Source: Elmis aenea
Taxonomy: Eukaryota > Arthropoda > Insecta > Coleoptera > Elmidae
Direction of reading: 5' to 3'
Assembly: GCA_947652605.1 (NCBI GenBank)
Contig: OX393576.1
Coordinates: 54,040,966-54,104,965 of the forward strand
DNA: 64,000 nt
This document shows positions 34,351 to 46,369 of the stretch, piece after piece. The notes under the pieces are model-generated. The model made no database searches. It was not told where the DNA came from and worked only from the letters and a program-made list of their open reading frames with translations. Made by a program: the position numbers and the translations under genes. Each line of letters starts with the position of its first letter. Position 1 is the stretch's first letter.

Positions 34351-36240
34351 CAGTGTTATTCAACCTAGTGTGTCGCGAGCATCCTCCAGCTGTGCCGGGA
34401 AAATGAAATCATAAATAAATAAACAAATTTTGCAAGAACGCTTTGTTTAAGATTCTAGTTCAGGCATGGGGTTCTCGCTTATTGTAATAGCTACATAGAA
34501 TAAAGGTTTAAATTTGGGATAGTTGTTAAATTCAGTGTTCATTAATAATCTGAAAAGAAATTGGAAATATCTTAAACGGTGTCTCAGAAAATTAGGTAAA
34601 TTCGGGAAACACGATATTTGAAAATCGACTATAACACTTCTGTAATATGAAATATTTTAAATGTGCAAAAACATTGCTGTTTACGACCAGATGCTGATGA
34701 TCTGGTGTAAATTTGTAGTTTGTAGTGTATTTTGTATGAAGTGCGGATGTGTAGGTGAAGTAAGCAGGGACTGAGAACGGAACGAAAACGAAAACGTTAA
34801 ACGAAATTAACCGAAATTTTTTTAAGAACGAAAACAAAAACGAAATTATTATTTTTCGTTCAAGAACGAAAACGAAATAAATATTTTCCAAAACCGGTTT
34901 AAACCGGTTTTGTCGCTATTTCAATTTTATTTGTTAAACACAAACGCGAATTCACCTTCTGTGCTGGGGAGACTCTACGAGGCAGTAAAAAATCTCACTT
35001 GAAATAAGTGAGCTTCACTTTTCTCCATATATTTACGTGAATATGTATTAACAACTTTATTGTTTATATTTGCAATTTCGTGTAACACAATTAACGGTAC
35101 AGATATTCTCTGTTTCTAATTTGTTTTCTAGATCATTAATATAGAATATACACTTGATTGGATATATATTATCAATGTGTATGTTTTATTTACGTTTAGA
35201 CATAATAATAGTAAAATTTATTCTTACTTCGAAAAGGACTAATGTAAAAGAAGATTTATTGAAAGATGTGTTGCTAGTAAGTATATTTCAAGTTAATATA
35301 AGTTTTTTTTTAAATATCTTTTTTATGTATAACATTTAGTTAATTATCCACTTGAATTCATTATTTTGTCTTTTTAAATAATTACAGCAGGATCTTATTT
35401 AATTCAAATGCATAGATTTTTAGTACTAAAACAAATTTAAAACAGCACTTGCTATATTTTCATATTTTTAGATAAAGATCGTGTGTCTAATTTAACCTAA
35501 TCACGTTGTGTTTTTGCACCTTACGGGTGTTAAACTTAATAAAATGGTTAAATGTTAAAGTGTTTACCGATTTGGTAAATTTATTATGACGATGGTTCGC
35601 CAGTCTAAAATATGCTGTCCGTGAGCATCAAACCCCATCGTCATCGTTTATATTTCTGCTGAGACGCAAATATTGTTATCGTATTTATAGAGGGTTGTGG
35701 TGACTAGAAAAAAAAAAATGAATTTTGACAAAAAAAATATTGTAAAACCGGTTTTAACCGTTATCTTCGGTTCACGAAAACGAAAAAAGATTTTTTCGGT
35801 TAGAACGAAAAGAACGAAAACGATATATTTCGTTTTCGTTCCGAACAGAAACGAACGGAATTTTTTTCGTTTTTAGTCCCTGGAAGTAAGTGTGTAAGTG
35901 TTGTGTGTGTTCGTGTTGGAGTGCAGCCTCGCATATGTTATTCGGTTTTTCCTAATTTTCTCGGATGCTGTTTGAGATATTTCAAATTTTTCTTCGGATT
36001 ACTAATAAGCACCAAATTTAGCAACCTTGCCAAATGTAAACCATTATTCTAGCTATTAAAATAAGCGAGATCCCTGAACCCAAATCTCAAACAAAGCGTC
36101 CTTGCAAAATTTGTTTATTTTATATTCTAGCTATTATAATAAGCGTAAACTCATTTTTCATACACCCTGTATATAGCGTGCCGCGAATTTCTAGCGTTGT
36201 TAAAGTGTGACGCGACACTGAAAAGGTTAAAAAACACTAA
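34351..36240. mobile_element. hAT-type MITE enclosing a foldback and a second hAT
   Basis: The outer left end CAGTGTTATTCAACCTAGTG corresponds to the right end, which inverted reads TTAGTGTTTTTTAACCTTTT, and both continue with GTGTCGCG. The flanks ACGTACAC and TCGTACAC differ by one base, as for an old 8-bp hAT duplication. Inside lie foldback arms (about 34400-34745 and 35890-36178) carrying CTCGCTTATTRTAATAGC and ending TACACCCTGTATAT, of the same family as 56171-57475. Inside those lies hAT copy 2. Confidence 0.7.
34765..35882. mobile_element. non-autonomous hAT element (copy 2)
   Basis: Ends CAGGGACTGAGAACGGAACG and CGTTTTTAGTCCCTG are inverted repeats, flanked by an exact 8-bp duplication GAAGTAAG (34757-34764 and 35883-35890). 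It is the inverse-oriented sibling of 10984-11990; both carry CACACGATCTTTATCTAAAA and CCCCATCGTCATCG. Subterminal ACGAAAACGAAA words are dense on both arms. No transposase gene. Confidence 0.93.
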
Positions 36241-36438
36241 TCGTACACATTATTTTTGTACAATCGGTTCAGCAACTCAGCAATTTTTTTTTAAATTTGC
36301 ATTGTTTCACTGAAACTATTACGAGTACAGCTTGTCAAACATAGCTTTGCGTTTCATTTTTGTAGAAGATGCTCAACCGTTGAACAGAGTACGCATTCGG
36401 AGCAAAAATTACAAGTAGCACGGGCGAGTAATCTCTAA

Positions 36439-36893
36439 GGGCCGTTATTATAAACGACGAATAAGTAGTTTACTCGTGGAGTAACATTTACTTCCGGAAT
36501 AAATAGCTATTTTGAGTATTATAAACGTCAGTTAAATTTACTCGCCAAGTAAATCCCCGAAGTTAACTAACCTCTTGATAAACCACGGGATAAATTTTAA
36601 CTGTCAAATAAACATAACTCTACTTTTTCATGTCAACTGCTTAGTAAATGTGACATAATAATAATTATAAAAGGTAAGTAATAAATAATTATAAGAATAT
36701 CGCGTATACCTACACACGATTTATGAATTTATGAGGTTGTGTTTGTTTATTTATCACTTTAATTAGTTATTTCACGGTTTACTATTTATTCGGCAATTTT
36801 CGTTTATAATAGCGGGAATAAATTTACTCGCCAAGTAAATTTATTTGAAGGTTAGCTATTCGACTATTTAACTGACGTTTATAATAACGGCCC
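36439..36893. mobile_element. Harbinger-like MITE
   Basis: Termini GGGCCGTTATTATAAACG and CGTTTATAATAACGGCCC are perfect 18-bp inverted repeats flanked by TAA. Subterminal TTTACTCGCCAAGTAAAT occurs on both sides. GGGCC ends with a 3-bp TAA duplication are typical of PIF/Harbinger elements. No coding capacity. Confidence 0.88.
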
Positions 36894-37178
36894 TAAAAGT
36901 ACAATCGGTGTCTACAGCATTACAATCTAGCACAAATTGAACACAATAGACAAAACGTCAGGTGTAGATATTTAAAATAAAATATTTATCAGCATGCAAG
37001 GGGTTCAATTCCTGACAAATCAATGTCTGTATCTGAAATCATATTTATTTATAATTCTAGACACAAACTCCATTTTAACCACTTTAAAATAATTTTATGA
37101 AACTCACTTTTCGCTTGACTGTACTAGGTACTTAAGACAATTATTTAAGTTCATAAATGACACAGTGCAGGTCCTAAT

Positions 37179-38439
37179 TAGGGTTTGGCAAGATTCGGTC
37201 TTTTTGGATTCGACGAATCCGAATCGAATCCACGATTATTTTACGAATCCGAATCCGGATCCGAATCCAGTTCTAAAATTAAATGAATTGTGTTTAAAGT
37301 TCGCCCAAATTTTAAAATTACAGGCGATTTACAATATTTGTCAGCGGTTGTCAGTTTTGTCAGTAGCGCATCAATGGGTTTTACTAACACGGTGTTAAGT
37401 TAATTAATGTTTATATAATTAATTCAAACGGCCTTCAATCAGTTAAAATGGCACTGTATTTCAATGTTAAAGTATGAAGTAAAAGAACAAGTATATTAGT
37501 ATACAGGGTGTTTCACTTTTCCATGGGACACTATTACTATCTCCGTAAATAATGAAAATACAAGGTTGATCAAATGGGACAAAAGTTAGCTATTTAGGGG
37601 TGTATTTTAAACCAGATCTTGTTTTGTTAAAAAATTCCATGGCTTGCGTGATATAACGAAAAAACCGAAATCGATCAAAATTTTTAAACTTAAATATCTC
37701 GGCTATTGTTGCGAATACACAAAAACGCCAAAAAAAAAAGTTTTGTAGATTTGGTTTGCTATAAGATGGCAACAGTCAGATTTTTTTTTATGAATTACCG
37801 TGCGAGATATTTGACAAAACAACTTTCTTTTAAATGGCAATCGTAGAAGGTGATGACTGATTTAAAGATTATTTTTTTCTCTTTACAATGGTATAATATT
37901 TTGTATGTCTATTTTCAAAAATAAGCGAAATAACCTTAAAAAATGCAAAATCTTAAGATAAAAATCAAGGTTATTTTTTTGCTTCAGCTTCAGAGAAGTT
38001 CTCTCTGAATTGGTTGACCTTGGTTTAATTGTTATGATTGCTCGATATACTTTTTCTAAATAGTTCGTTCTAATTTTGGCATTTGAAAATAATGCATTTT
38101 TTTAAGTAGGCAAACTTATCTAGATACTTTGGTAATATAAGGCATTTTACCGTTTTCAATATATGATTAAGCTCTTCTTCCATCGTTAACTACTGAACGT
38201 CATCTGCAATATTCCGCAATCACCCTCTGTTGAATGCTCTGTTTCTTCATTTTTGTCTTCTTCGTCAAACAATCGTTTCGTAATATTTTTTGCAAAATTA
38301 AGTATTTTCTCTGAAGTTGTGGTAGCATTAATGAGACCTAATCCGAGATTCGTCGAATCTTAGACCGAATATCGAATCCGAATATTTGCTGTAGGATTCG
38401 GCGAATCCGAATCCGGATACCCGGATCCGAAAAACCCTA
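37179..38439 (-). mobile_element. hAT element with GAATCCGAATCC repeats
   Basis: Termini TAGGGTTTGGC and, inverted, TAGGGTTTTTCGG are flanked by an exact 8-bp duplication GTCCTAAT (37171-37178 and 38440-38447). Subterminal arrays of GAATCCGAATCCGGAT lie inside both ends. TACAGGGTGTTTCACTTTTCC at 37503 is a foldback-family terminus inside it. A minus-strand open stretch (38186-38329) may be a transposase remnant. Confidence 0.92.
38186..38329 (-). pseudogene. short acidic coding remnant inside hAT
   Basis: An uninterrupted minus-strand stretch of about 47 codons reads TTTSEKILNFAKNITKRLFD then EEDKNEETEHSTEGDCG and a stop. It lies inside a hAT element, in the transposase orientation implied by its acidic composition; the hAT relic at 13.9 kb has a comparable acidic linker. 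I cannot assign it to a domain. Most likely transposase linker sequence. Confidence 0.3.
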
Positions 38440-39620
38440 GTCCTAATCACTCAAGTTTACTGCGCATTCAGATTTTTCATATACCCTTTCAAACGCAAAG
38501 CTATGTTTGACAAGCTGTGTACGTAGTTTTAAAGCATTATGATCGCTAAAATTTTTGACTTAAAAATTTAGACTGATTTACATGTTTTGAAATCCACTTG
38601 TTATTTTAAAGCCGTTTCGAAATGATGATTTTATTATGTTATGGAAATTGTTTTCATATAATGATGTATTTCTTAGATTCTTGTTTTTAGTTATGGTTAT
38701 AAAAGCATTGTAAAGCGCTGTTTTGAACTGGTTGCTTTTGAAGTAGCTGCGAATATAATGTTAATAAAATATCGTTTTTGTATGATACATGTAGTCATTG
38801 TTAGCAAGACTTTTTGAGGCATTTTCAAATTTATTTTCAAAGTTAATATGCGATTGGGTTATGAAACTTCTTCTTAATTGCATCCTTTTGTAACTTTTGG
38901 TGTCGAGGTTATGAAACATCACCAAATAATCTTAAAATGATGTTTACTAGAATACGTTGACATACTTCTGCATATTATTAAGAAAATCAAACCATACATG
39001 AACGAAAACAATTTTACGCAAAATTTGACCTTTCTTTTAAATTGCCGTAATAACATTTTTTTTCACCTAAAGTCGTTGTGCCAGTTACTTTGCGCTTTTT
39101 GTGTTTCTCGTTATGTCACCCTCTTTTCCTTCTGTTCTGAATATAAATAGGTAGAGATAAACAAACATTGTGCCTTTTTTATACGCGCAGTACGTTATTA
39201 ATTAAATATTTATAACAGCAGTAACCTTAAATAACATTTTAGCAAACAGCAAATGTTAAACAATCTTTAGACTTTGTCAAAACATAAGTTGAACTTTATT
39301 CGCATCGAATGCATCCCCTAATACTATCAGATTATACACATGACCTACTTCACAGATTTATTTAACCCATTTCTAAGTAAGGAGAGTGTGAACCACATTA
39401 ATCTGAAGTTATCTCCACAAAGTGTCATCGTTTGCTGCGAATAATCTGTACCACTTTTTTGCATTTTCGTACATTTGAACATATTCATTCTGTTAATAAT
39501 TATTCAAATTTATAAAATCCACACTTAGTAAAATGTGTAGATTTTGAAGTTGGTTTTAAATACTGTTCACAAATTTCATGATACCTTTTTAATTAAATGA
39601 AAAATAATTTTTTTTAAATA

Positions 39621-40798
39621 TACAGGGTGTTTCTTAAATATTGCGAAAAAAATCGGGAGGTAATTCCTTATCCAAAATTAAGAAGGATCTTTTATATAAA
39701 AATTTTTTCTTAGACGTCTACTTTCGAAGTTAAACTTAGTAGATGTTTTTTATAATTATTAAAAGTTTTCTCATAGTAATATTTTCAATCTCCCACCTTC
39801 ACAGGGTGCTGAAAAGTACGACCCCTGTTGGTTGCAATTTTAAATGTTAAAAAAAATAATTTTTAATTGAAAAATTTGAACCCACCAAAAAGTTCTGATT
39901 AAAAAACCAACAGGGGTCGCACTTTTCAGCCCCCTGTGAAGGTTTAAGATGATTGAAAATATTACTATGAGAAACATTTTAGTAAGTATAAGACATCTAC
40001 CAAATACCTATCATTCTCCTACATTTATCCAAATTCGAGAAATAAAATAAAAACCTAATTTTACCGCTCCCCTTTAGGGGGGTTAAACTCCAAAAGGAAA
40101 CGTCTAAGTAAAAAATTTTACCTAAAAGACTGCCTTAATTTTTAATAAGGAAGTAGGGGAAGGTCGGGTTATATCGGACGGTTAAGCTTTTTTACTATTT
40201 GTGAATTTGTTAAAGGCTCAATTTGACCATACTACGCATCAAAGCATACTTAGATATGTTGTACAAACACCCATAAAAGCAATTACCCCTAGGGGGAAAT
40301 TTTTTACCATTTTTAGGCACTCGAAAAAGACTTTACTTTTTGACCATTTAAAAAGCTGGAGGGTTATATCGGACATGATTTAATGTTTAGAAAATCACAA
40401 ATTTTTGGTTATCCAAACAAGTTTTTATTACTGTCCAGGCCTGATCAGATTTAAGCGTAAAACATTAAAAAAATTATTACTTGTTGCTACCAATACACTA
40501 GAAAGTGATTGTACTTATACGTTTAAGCAGGATCAGCACTCCAAACTTAGCTTCGTCCACAAAAAAAACACTCTCTAAACAGAAAAAAACTCTATTGCTT
40601 TGACACACGGAAACGACGCATTCTAATGTAGTGTGCGTTTTCCTTCTACTAGTTCCTGTCAACAGCCAATATCGCCACAGGTGCCTCTGTGCATGGCGTG
40701 CCCGAAAAACCACTTGTCCGATATTACCCGCTGTCCGATATTACCCGACTTTCCCCTAACTCTCGATTTTTTTGCAACATTTAAGAAATACCCTGTAT
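39621..40798. mobile_element. foldback element with nested pogo MITE
   Basis: Left end ATACAGGGTGTTTCTTAAAT; right end ATTTAAGAAATACCCTGTAT. The arms match internally (GACGTCTACTTTCG region; the ACCCCTGTTGG...CCAACAGGGGT pair around 39820-39915). A pogo-type MITE (40156-40756) sits near the right end and splits the right arm. A related copy lies at 62.2-63.0 kb (shared CGCTCCCCTTTAGGGG). Confidence 0.8.
40156..40756. mobile_element. TA-flanked pogo-like MITE
   Basis: Ends GGGGAAGGTCGGGTTATATC and, inverted, GGGGAAAGTCGGGTAATATC, each flanked by TA. GTTATATCGGACATG and CCGATATTACCC-type words recur inside. The overall style (GTCGGG/GTCCGGG ends, repeated subterminal words) is like the pogo elements at 7.5 and 51.9 kb. 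Small frames on both strands are not recognisable. Confidence 0.8.
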
Positions 40799-40966
40799 AG
40801 TAAATTAACAAAAATTGGCATTTGAATACAAACTAATGTGAACGTGTGGCTTTTTTTTTGGTATCGCTGCTAAGAGATAATCAACTATTTTATCCGACGT
40901 AGACGCCATATTGTATTTGCACACCAACAAAAAGAAAACAATAAATAAGTACCTACTACTAAAGAT

Positions 40967-42766
40967 TTTTTTTTTTTTTTTATAATTTCATGATTAATAC
41001 TGGTCCGGCTGGGCCAACCATTAATTTTTCTATATAATAAAATGGAAATGTAATAAAATGAAATTGATGAGGATGAAATGATTACTTAATACTAGAGTTC
41101 ACCCATCGGTGTCCTGAAGATGGCCGACGCACTCTGATTCACTAATAAACTAATCCTACACTAAACAAGTTCAAACGGTTTTTGTCTTTTCAATCTTCTA
41201 ACCAACCCATGGTTGTCTAGCAGTTGTATTGCCTCTGGGTTTATATGGTTTTGAAGTCGCGTTGCGTGTTTTTTAGCAAAGCGTTTAATTTCGCTAGATA
41301 CCTCTGGAATACAGAGATCACGATGAATGTCCTTGTTTCTCACGTACCATGGCGCGTCAACTGCGTTACGAAGAACTTTATTTTGGAATACCTGTACTTT
41401 CTTGATGTTGCACTGTTTGGCACATCCCCACAACTGAATGCCATAAATCCAGACAGGTTTTAGTATCTGGTTATAGATAATAATTTTATTATACAGCGAT
41501 AATTGGGATCGTCGTCCTAGAAGCCAATACAGTTTTCTGTATTTTATACTTAGCTCTTCTTTTTTTATTTTTATATGTGGCTTCCACCTCAGTCGCGTGT
41601 CGAGAGTCATGCCTAAATACTTGGCTGTCGTTTTATTCGGGACGACGTTCCCATTAATCGTTATTGGAATTTGTGTAAGTTTTTTATTCGTAAAATATAT
41701 GTGAGAAGATTTTTGATCATTCAGTTTCATACTCCACTCGCTCATCCAATTGCTGATTCTTTTACATGCATTCTGCAGTTTTATCGCTGCCTCTTCTGTA
41801 TCTTTACCTACTGCCATGATTGCAGTATCATCTGCAAATGTGGCTGTCGTAATGTTTTGCAGTTGCGGCAAATCATGTGTGTACAGTAAGTAGAGGACTG
41901 GGCCCAGGACGCTGCCTTGAGGGACTCCTGCTTTCACTTCTTTCAGTGCAGAATATTCATTTTCTTGTTTTATTCTAAACAATCTACCTGATATGTACGA
42001 CATTAACAGTTCTACATGATGTTTTGGTAGTATTCTGTTAAGTTTCAGTATCAGTCCTTCATGAGAAACCCTATCGAAAGCTTGAGCCACATCAAGGAAG
42101 ATGGTAGAGCAGATTAATTTTTCTTCTAATGCCTTTTCTATTACGTCCGTTATCCTGTGCACTTGGTCTATCGTAGAGTGTCTGTGTCTAAAGCCGAATT
42201 GATGGTTTGGTATTAGCTGTTGTAGTCTCTTTAGAAACAGTTTCTCGAATAACTTGGAGATGATCGGTAAGAGTGATATAGGCCGGTACGATTTGGCTTC
42301 ATTTGGTGGTTTGCCTGGCTTTTGTATCATGATAACTTCTGCTACTTTCCAGGAACTAGGAACGTGTCTGAGTCTAAACGCTGCATTTATTAAATACGTC
42401 AGCATGACTATGCCTTTCTTTGGGAGTTGTTTTAAAATTTCACCGGTGATAAGATCAAACCCTGGAGCTTTGTTGGGATTTATGTTGGTCTTAATTTCTT
42501 TGGCCACTTCTTTGGGAATTACTAGTTCAATTTCTGTGTCTTCAACGTTTTCAGTTTCGTGTATATAGGCATCAGGGTGGATGTCGTTACGTTTGAATAT
42601 TTCGGCAAGGTGATCGGCAAAAGTTTCGGCTTTCTGCTTATTGTCTCTTGCCCAGGTGCCATCTGGCTTTCTTATTGGTGGAGATTGAGTAATCGGCCTT
42701 TTAAGTTTTCTCGTTGCTTTCCATAATGAGTATTCCATTTTTTTATCGGCTGTTAGATTACTAAAG
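40967..42766 (-). mobile_element. 5'-truncated Jockey-type LINE
   Basis: A non-LTR retrotransposon in minus orientation. Its poly(A) tail appears as a run of T at 40967-40981. The target duplication ACTACTAAAGAT occurs at 40955-40966 and again at 42767-42778, immediately beyond the 5' truncation point. The 3' UTR is under 200 bases. ORF1 and the endonuclease part of ORF2 were lost by 5' truncation. The long intact frame argues for a recent insertion into this receptor intron. Confidence 0.93.
41161..42755 (-). CDS. Jockey-clade LINE reverse transcriptase (N-terminally truncated ORF2)
   Basis: About 530 codons open to a natural stop. Motifs in order: NKAPGFDLITGEILKQLP, SSWKVAEVIMIQKPGK, SYRPISLLPIISKLFEKL, FGFRHRHSTIDQ, STIFLDVAQAFDRVSHEG, VPQGSVLGPVLYLLYTHD, the catalytic FADDTAIMA, and TAKYLGMTLDTRLRW in the thumb, ending with the WGCAK...VQNKVLR tail region typical of Jockey elements. 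All RT signature residues including the A-D-D box are present. The first ~30 codons of the longest frame are host sequence read through the truncation junction. The apurinic endonuclease domain is missing, so this copy cannot retrotranspose by itself. It is not a host gene. Confidence 0.95.
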
Positions 42767-42779
42767 ACTACTAAAGATG

Positions 42780-44035
42780 CCAACAAATGAAAATATAATA
42801 AGTTTGGCCGCCGAATGACTTCGCCATACAATTTGTATGTAAGTGTATGTGTTTGTAAATTTGTGTGTGTAAAAAGTTTAAGTTGTTGCTCTGGGCATTC
42901 TAATTATCCTCATTTTTGAAAATTACGACTGTTAAAATGATGTTTCAGGCGAGTTTTCACCATATACAAACAATTATGACGAAGTATGGCCAAAGGATAG
43001 CCGTATCTGGCGATGCGTTGTGTAAATTGATGCACTTTTTTGTTTTTAGTATCCTTTACAGCCCAGCCGCTCGAAAATGATGCTTAAAAGTAGTCAATTT
43101 TGCAGTCGCTTTGGTCATGGAACTGTGCGAAAAAAAATCTGATGCGCGCATACTTTACCAGTAAAACAATGCAAAGTTTTAAAAAACAGGTCTAACGGTC
43201 TCGGAGAAAAACGACTCTTGTACAAGCGGTTGGTTTTTCCTCGGAGTTAAGTCGAAAATTCGAGAGTTTGATGGGTTGCTTGCGACTACCATTCTATATA
43301 AAATGTCGATCGCGACAACAACCTAGTTGCTATAAAACTTAAAAAATAATTATAACCGCATTTATCGAATTCATAAAAAATAGAACATTTAAAGCATAAG
43401 TTAAAAACACTTTTTAGCCTTAGGTGACTGGCGGGTCTGATTTAGTGAGATTTGGAAAACTTCTCGCGGGCCGAATAAAATCATGTCGCGGGCCGCACCC
43501 GGCTTGCGGGCCGTAGGTTGCACATGCCTGCTTTACAATATATTTTTACGTAAACAAAGCGTTTTTTTTTTTGTAATCGTTTTTCTGTAATTTTGGACTA
43601 TTGTAAAAATTTTACGATCGATAATATTACTCACTATTTAAAATGCAATAATACTGATTTGTAAGGCTCTATGGATGATTAAGTTAAATATTAACAAAGT
43701 AAATGTTTGGAACCCACACACAATGGACGTCATTGCGAAAACAGCCAAAATGTGTTTAGGGGGCATTAAAACGTACAAGTCTACTAATATACCGAAAATA
43801 ATAATTTTTACTGATTCAAAACTTTCTTTATTCTACATAAAGCGAAAGTAAAAATTAAGTTGATTGTTTACCATACATTCAACTTTAGCTCCTATATTGT
43901 ATAAGATCCCCATTTTTTTTTACAGGCCGGCTAGAGCTTTTCCAGTACTTATTGGAAACATGCACTTTTTTTTATAATATAATAAGGGATAATTTAAACA
44001 AGAGGGTTATTATTATTAGTAGTAAAAAATTATTA
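42780..44035. other. receptor intron, one hAT-like end
   Basis: Minus-strand reading from 43530 gives CAGGCATGTGCAACCTACGG then GGCCCGCAAGCC and GGCCCGCG, a typical hAT-style terminus with repeated GGCCCGC words. The opposite end was not found. The remainder is AT-rich and unassigned. Confidence 0.45.
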
Positions 44036-44049
44036 TTACCTACTTTTAC

Positions 44050-44275
44050 TTGCTAACGGATAGCCAGTGGAAGCTTTTGAACGGGCAAATATATGTGGTG
44101 GTAAATATCGACGGCAGCAAGGAATCGAACCGATAACTTGTAGAAATCCTGTACGGAATCTGGAATTCATGTAACAGTAAATGATAGGGTTGTAACAGGC
44201 ATGGGACATGGCTAGCCAGTGGACAGCAAACCACAAGTAGGGCATCGCATCGTTGCTAATACTCTCTTCAGCCAT
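44050..44275 (-). CDS. RYamide/luqin-type neuropeptide receptor, TM7 exon
   Basis: Third-to-last transmembrane block of a class A (rhodopsin-type) GPCR for a neuropeptide. The exon follows TTTTTTGCAG and opens in phase 0. It encodes extracellular loop 3 and TM7 with MPYLWFAVHWLAMSHACYNP and then IIYCYMNSRFRTGF, i.e. the N-P-x-x-Y motif and helix 8, then CCRRY, a likely palmitoylation site. The H-W-L-A-M-S-H-x-C-Y-N-P-I-I-Y-C-Y-M-N spelling is closest to insect RYamide receptors, with other NPY/tachykinin-type receptors as alternatives. Two ends are possible: a GCAA|GTAAAA donor at 44050 that joins in phase to 23507, or read-through to a TAA at 44038-44036. The intron upstream (50147-44276) joins it in phase to the TM6 exon. 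The receptor would couple to G proteins at the plasma membrane of neurons or target tissue. Confidence 0.85.
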
Positions 44276-44540
44276 CTGCAAAAAAAAATGTATTCAAAAA
44301 TTTACACTTGCTAATATTTATTCATTTCTATTTTTCATTTCCCTTAATGATAAACTAATAATAAACATGTAATTTTCATACAATGCGTATAAGAATCTAT
44401 TCCCTTTTTACCCATAGGGTGTAATAGTGGAGTTTTTCCATACCTACATCTAAAATTATTTGTTTAAAAATTTTTCTTTTCCTTTCCATCTGTGTTAGAT
44501 TCTTTGCCTTTACCCACGTTTTCCCTTTAGGATTTTTCCA

Positions 44541-46326
44541 TACCGGGTGTAACTGAAATCAGGATCACCCCACTTTTTTTCTTTAGTTTTGAACTTAGAC
44601 AAATGAAATTTTAGACATGGGATATGTACAAAAAACTGGATTAGTTGAACATGGGTACACTTTTGTTTCACTTCCGGTTTTGCCGGAAATGACCCTAACT
44701 TTGTTATTTTAAATGAAACATCCTGTATATTTTTACATTTTCGGAAAGAGGAATTAATTTTGAATACAACTGCAACATTTTAGTTAATTTTTATAACCTC
44801 AAATAATTTTTGGACGAAAATTTAATTTTCTATTAAGTGTGCCGTGACCCCTATAAATTAAATTTTATTATGTCAACAAGTGTCCATGAAACGTTTTTGT
44901 AAAAAAACACAAAAAAAAGTATTTGTTTTGTTGCCATTTGGCATAGTCAACTATGATTATTAGGATATCTTACCAAAATCTTACAATAATTTGAAATTTT
45001 AATGCATGCTCCTAATAAAAATACCAAGTTATTGGTATTGTTGAATTCGCCAGAAAATACTCTATTTAAATACCCGCATGAGCCACCATCGTTCCATTTA
45101 AAAAAATTGACTTTTTGTCAAAAAACCAATTTCGTAACCTTTAAGGTCTATTTAAGCAGCCCAAATGTCAATTAAAATTTACAAAACCATTCTTTGGACA
45201 CTTGTTGACATAAAATTTAATTTATGCGGGTCACGGCTAGGGATTGCAATCCCGACCAAATTTTACGATCCCGGGATTTCGGGATTGAAGTTGTTTTAAT
45301 CCCGGGATCCCGGGATTATATATATAATGTGAAGTATTTGCTTAAAAACTGAAGCTAATGCAGTGTATATAATTTTTTTTAGAATTGCAAATGATTTACA
45401 TAAATATTGAATAATGTAGTAATTATCATTTATTTTTATTAACTTTTTATTTAATTTGTTTCCTCTATAATTTCTGTTAATAATAATTAAAAAATATATA
45501 CATATATACATACCTACCCTATTATGTTTTATTATTATAGAAATAATCAAACTACCTATTAGATATAACATTTGAATAAATGAAATATATTTGAATAAAT
45601 TTATTATACATTAGAATACATAATTACATATACATAAATTTGCTGAAACTGTTAAAAACTCAAACAAAGCACAACTTTAATTCACTAAAAATTTAAAAAA
45701 TATACTGTTGTATAAGAAACAAAAATTAAAGAAATTAGGATGATTATTATCTTAGTACAAGAATTTTTTTAAATTTTGTTATTATACATAAGACGGCGAG
45801 CGGCGACATAAACAAGCTTAAACTTGCAAAATTGCATCGTTTAACATATTCGCGTTCAGTAGATACCAACTATGAGCAATGTTTTTTACAAAAGAATGTA
45901 CTTATAGTTAAAAATTTTAAATCCCGAAAATCCCGGGATTCTACATTTAAAATCCCGGGATTTTCGAGACCAAAAAGCGACCGGGATCCCGGGATCCCGA
46001 ATCCCGGGATTGCAATCCATAGTCAAGGCACACTTAATAAAAAATTAACTTTTTGTCAAAAAATTATTTGAGGTTGTAAAAATTAACCAAAATGGTACAA
46101 TTGTATCCAAAATCGCTTCCTCTTTCCAAAAATGTAAAAATATACAGGGTGTTCCATTTAAAATAACAAAGTTAGGGTCATTTCCGGTGAAACCGGAAGT
46201 GAAACAAGTGTACCTATGATCAAATAATCCAGTTTTTTGCACATATTACATATCTAAAATTTCATTTGTCTAAGTTTAAAACTAAAGAAAAAAAGGGGGT
46301 GAGCCTGATTTCAGTTACACCCGGTA
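44541..46326. mobile_element. large foldback element in receptor intron
   Basis: Left end TACCGGGTGTAACTGAAATC, right end GATTTCAGTTACACCCGGTA. The arms of about 300 bases share TTTAGACAAATGAAATTTTA-type words, TTTCACTTCCGGTTT, GGAAATGACCCTAACTTTG and AACAYCCTGTATATTTTTAC. A second inner arm pair carries TTATGTCAACAAGTGTCCA / TGGACACTTGTTGACATAA. A hAT-type MITE (45238-46021) is inserted in it. No transposase; TA flanks are possible. Confidence 0.85.
45238..46021. mobile_element. hAT-type MITE with CCCGGGATT repeats
   Basis: Ends TAGGGATTGCAATCCCG and CGGGATTGCAATCCATA, flanked by GTCACGGC and GTCAAGGC (8 bp, one mismatch). Subterminal ATCCCGGGATCCCGGGATT words are repeated several times at both ends. 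The interior is AT-rich and non-coding. It is inserted into the foldback at 44541-46326. Confidence 0.9.
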
Positions 46327-46369
46327 TACGTTGTCCTACGTTTAGTTTGGTCAGCCTCTTTTTCTTTTA

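Larger units (their letters stand above)
36326..38518. mobile_element. inverted-repeat unit containing two other transposons
   Basis: ACAGCTTGTCAAACATAGC + TTTGCGTTT at the left edge is found inverted at 38488-38518, about 28 matching bases. Between them lie a Harbinger-like MITE and a hAT element. Without those, the outer unit is under 500 bases, consistent with an old MITE. Its target duplication is not resolved. Confidence 0.55.

Noticed and set aside
42254..42568. Plus-strand frame of 104 codons
   Set aside because: Antisense shadow of the Jockey reverse transcriptase.
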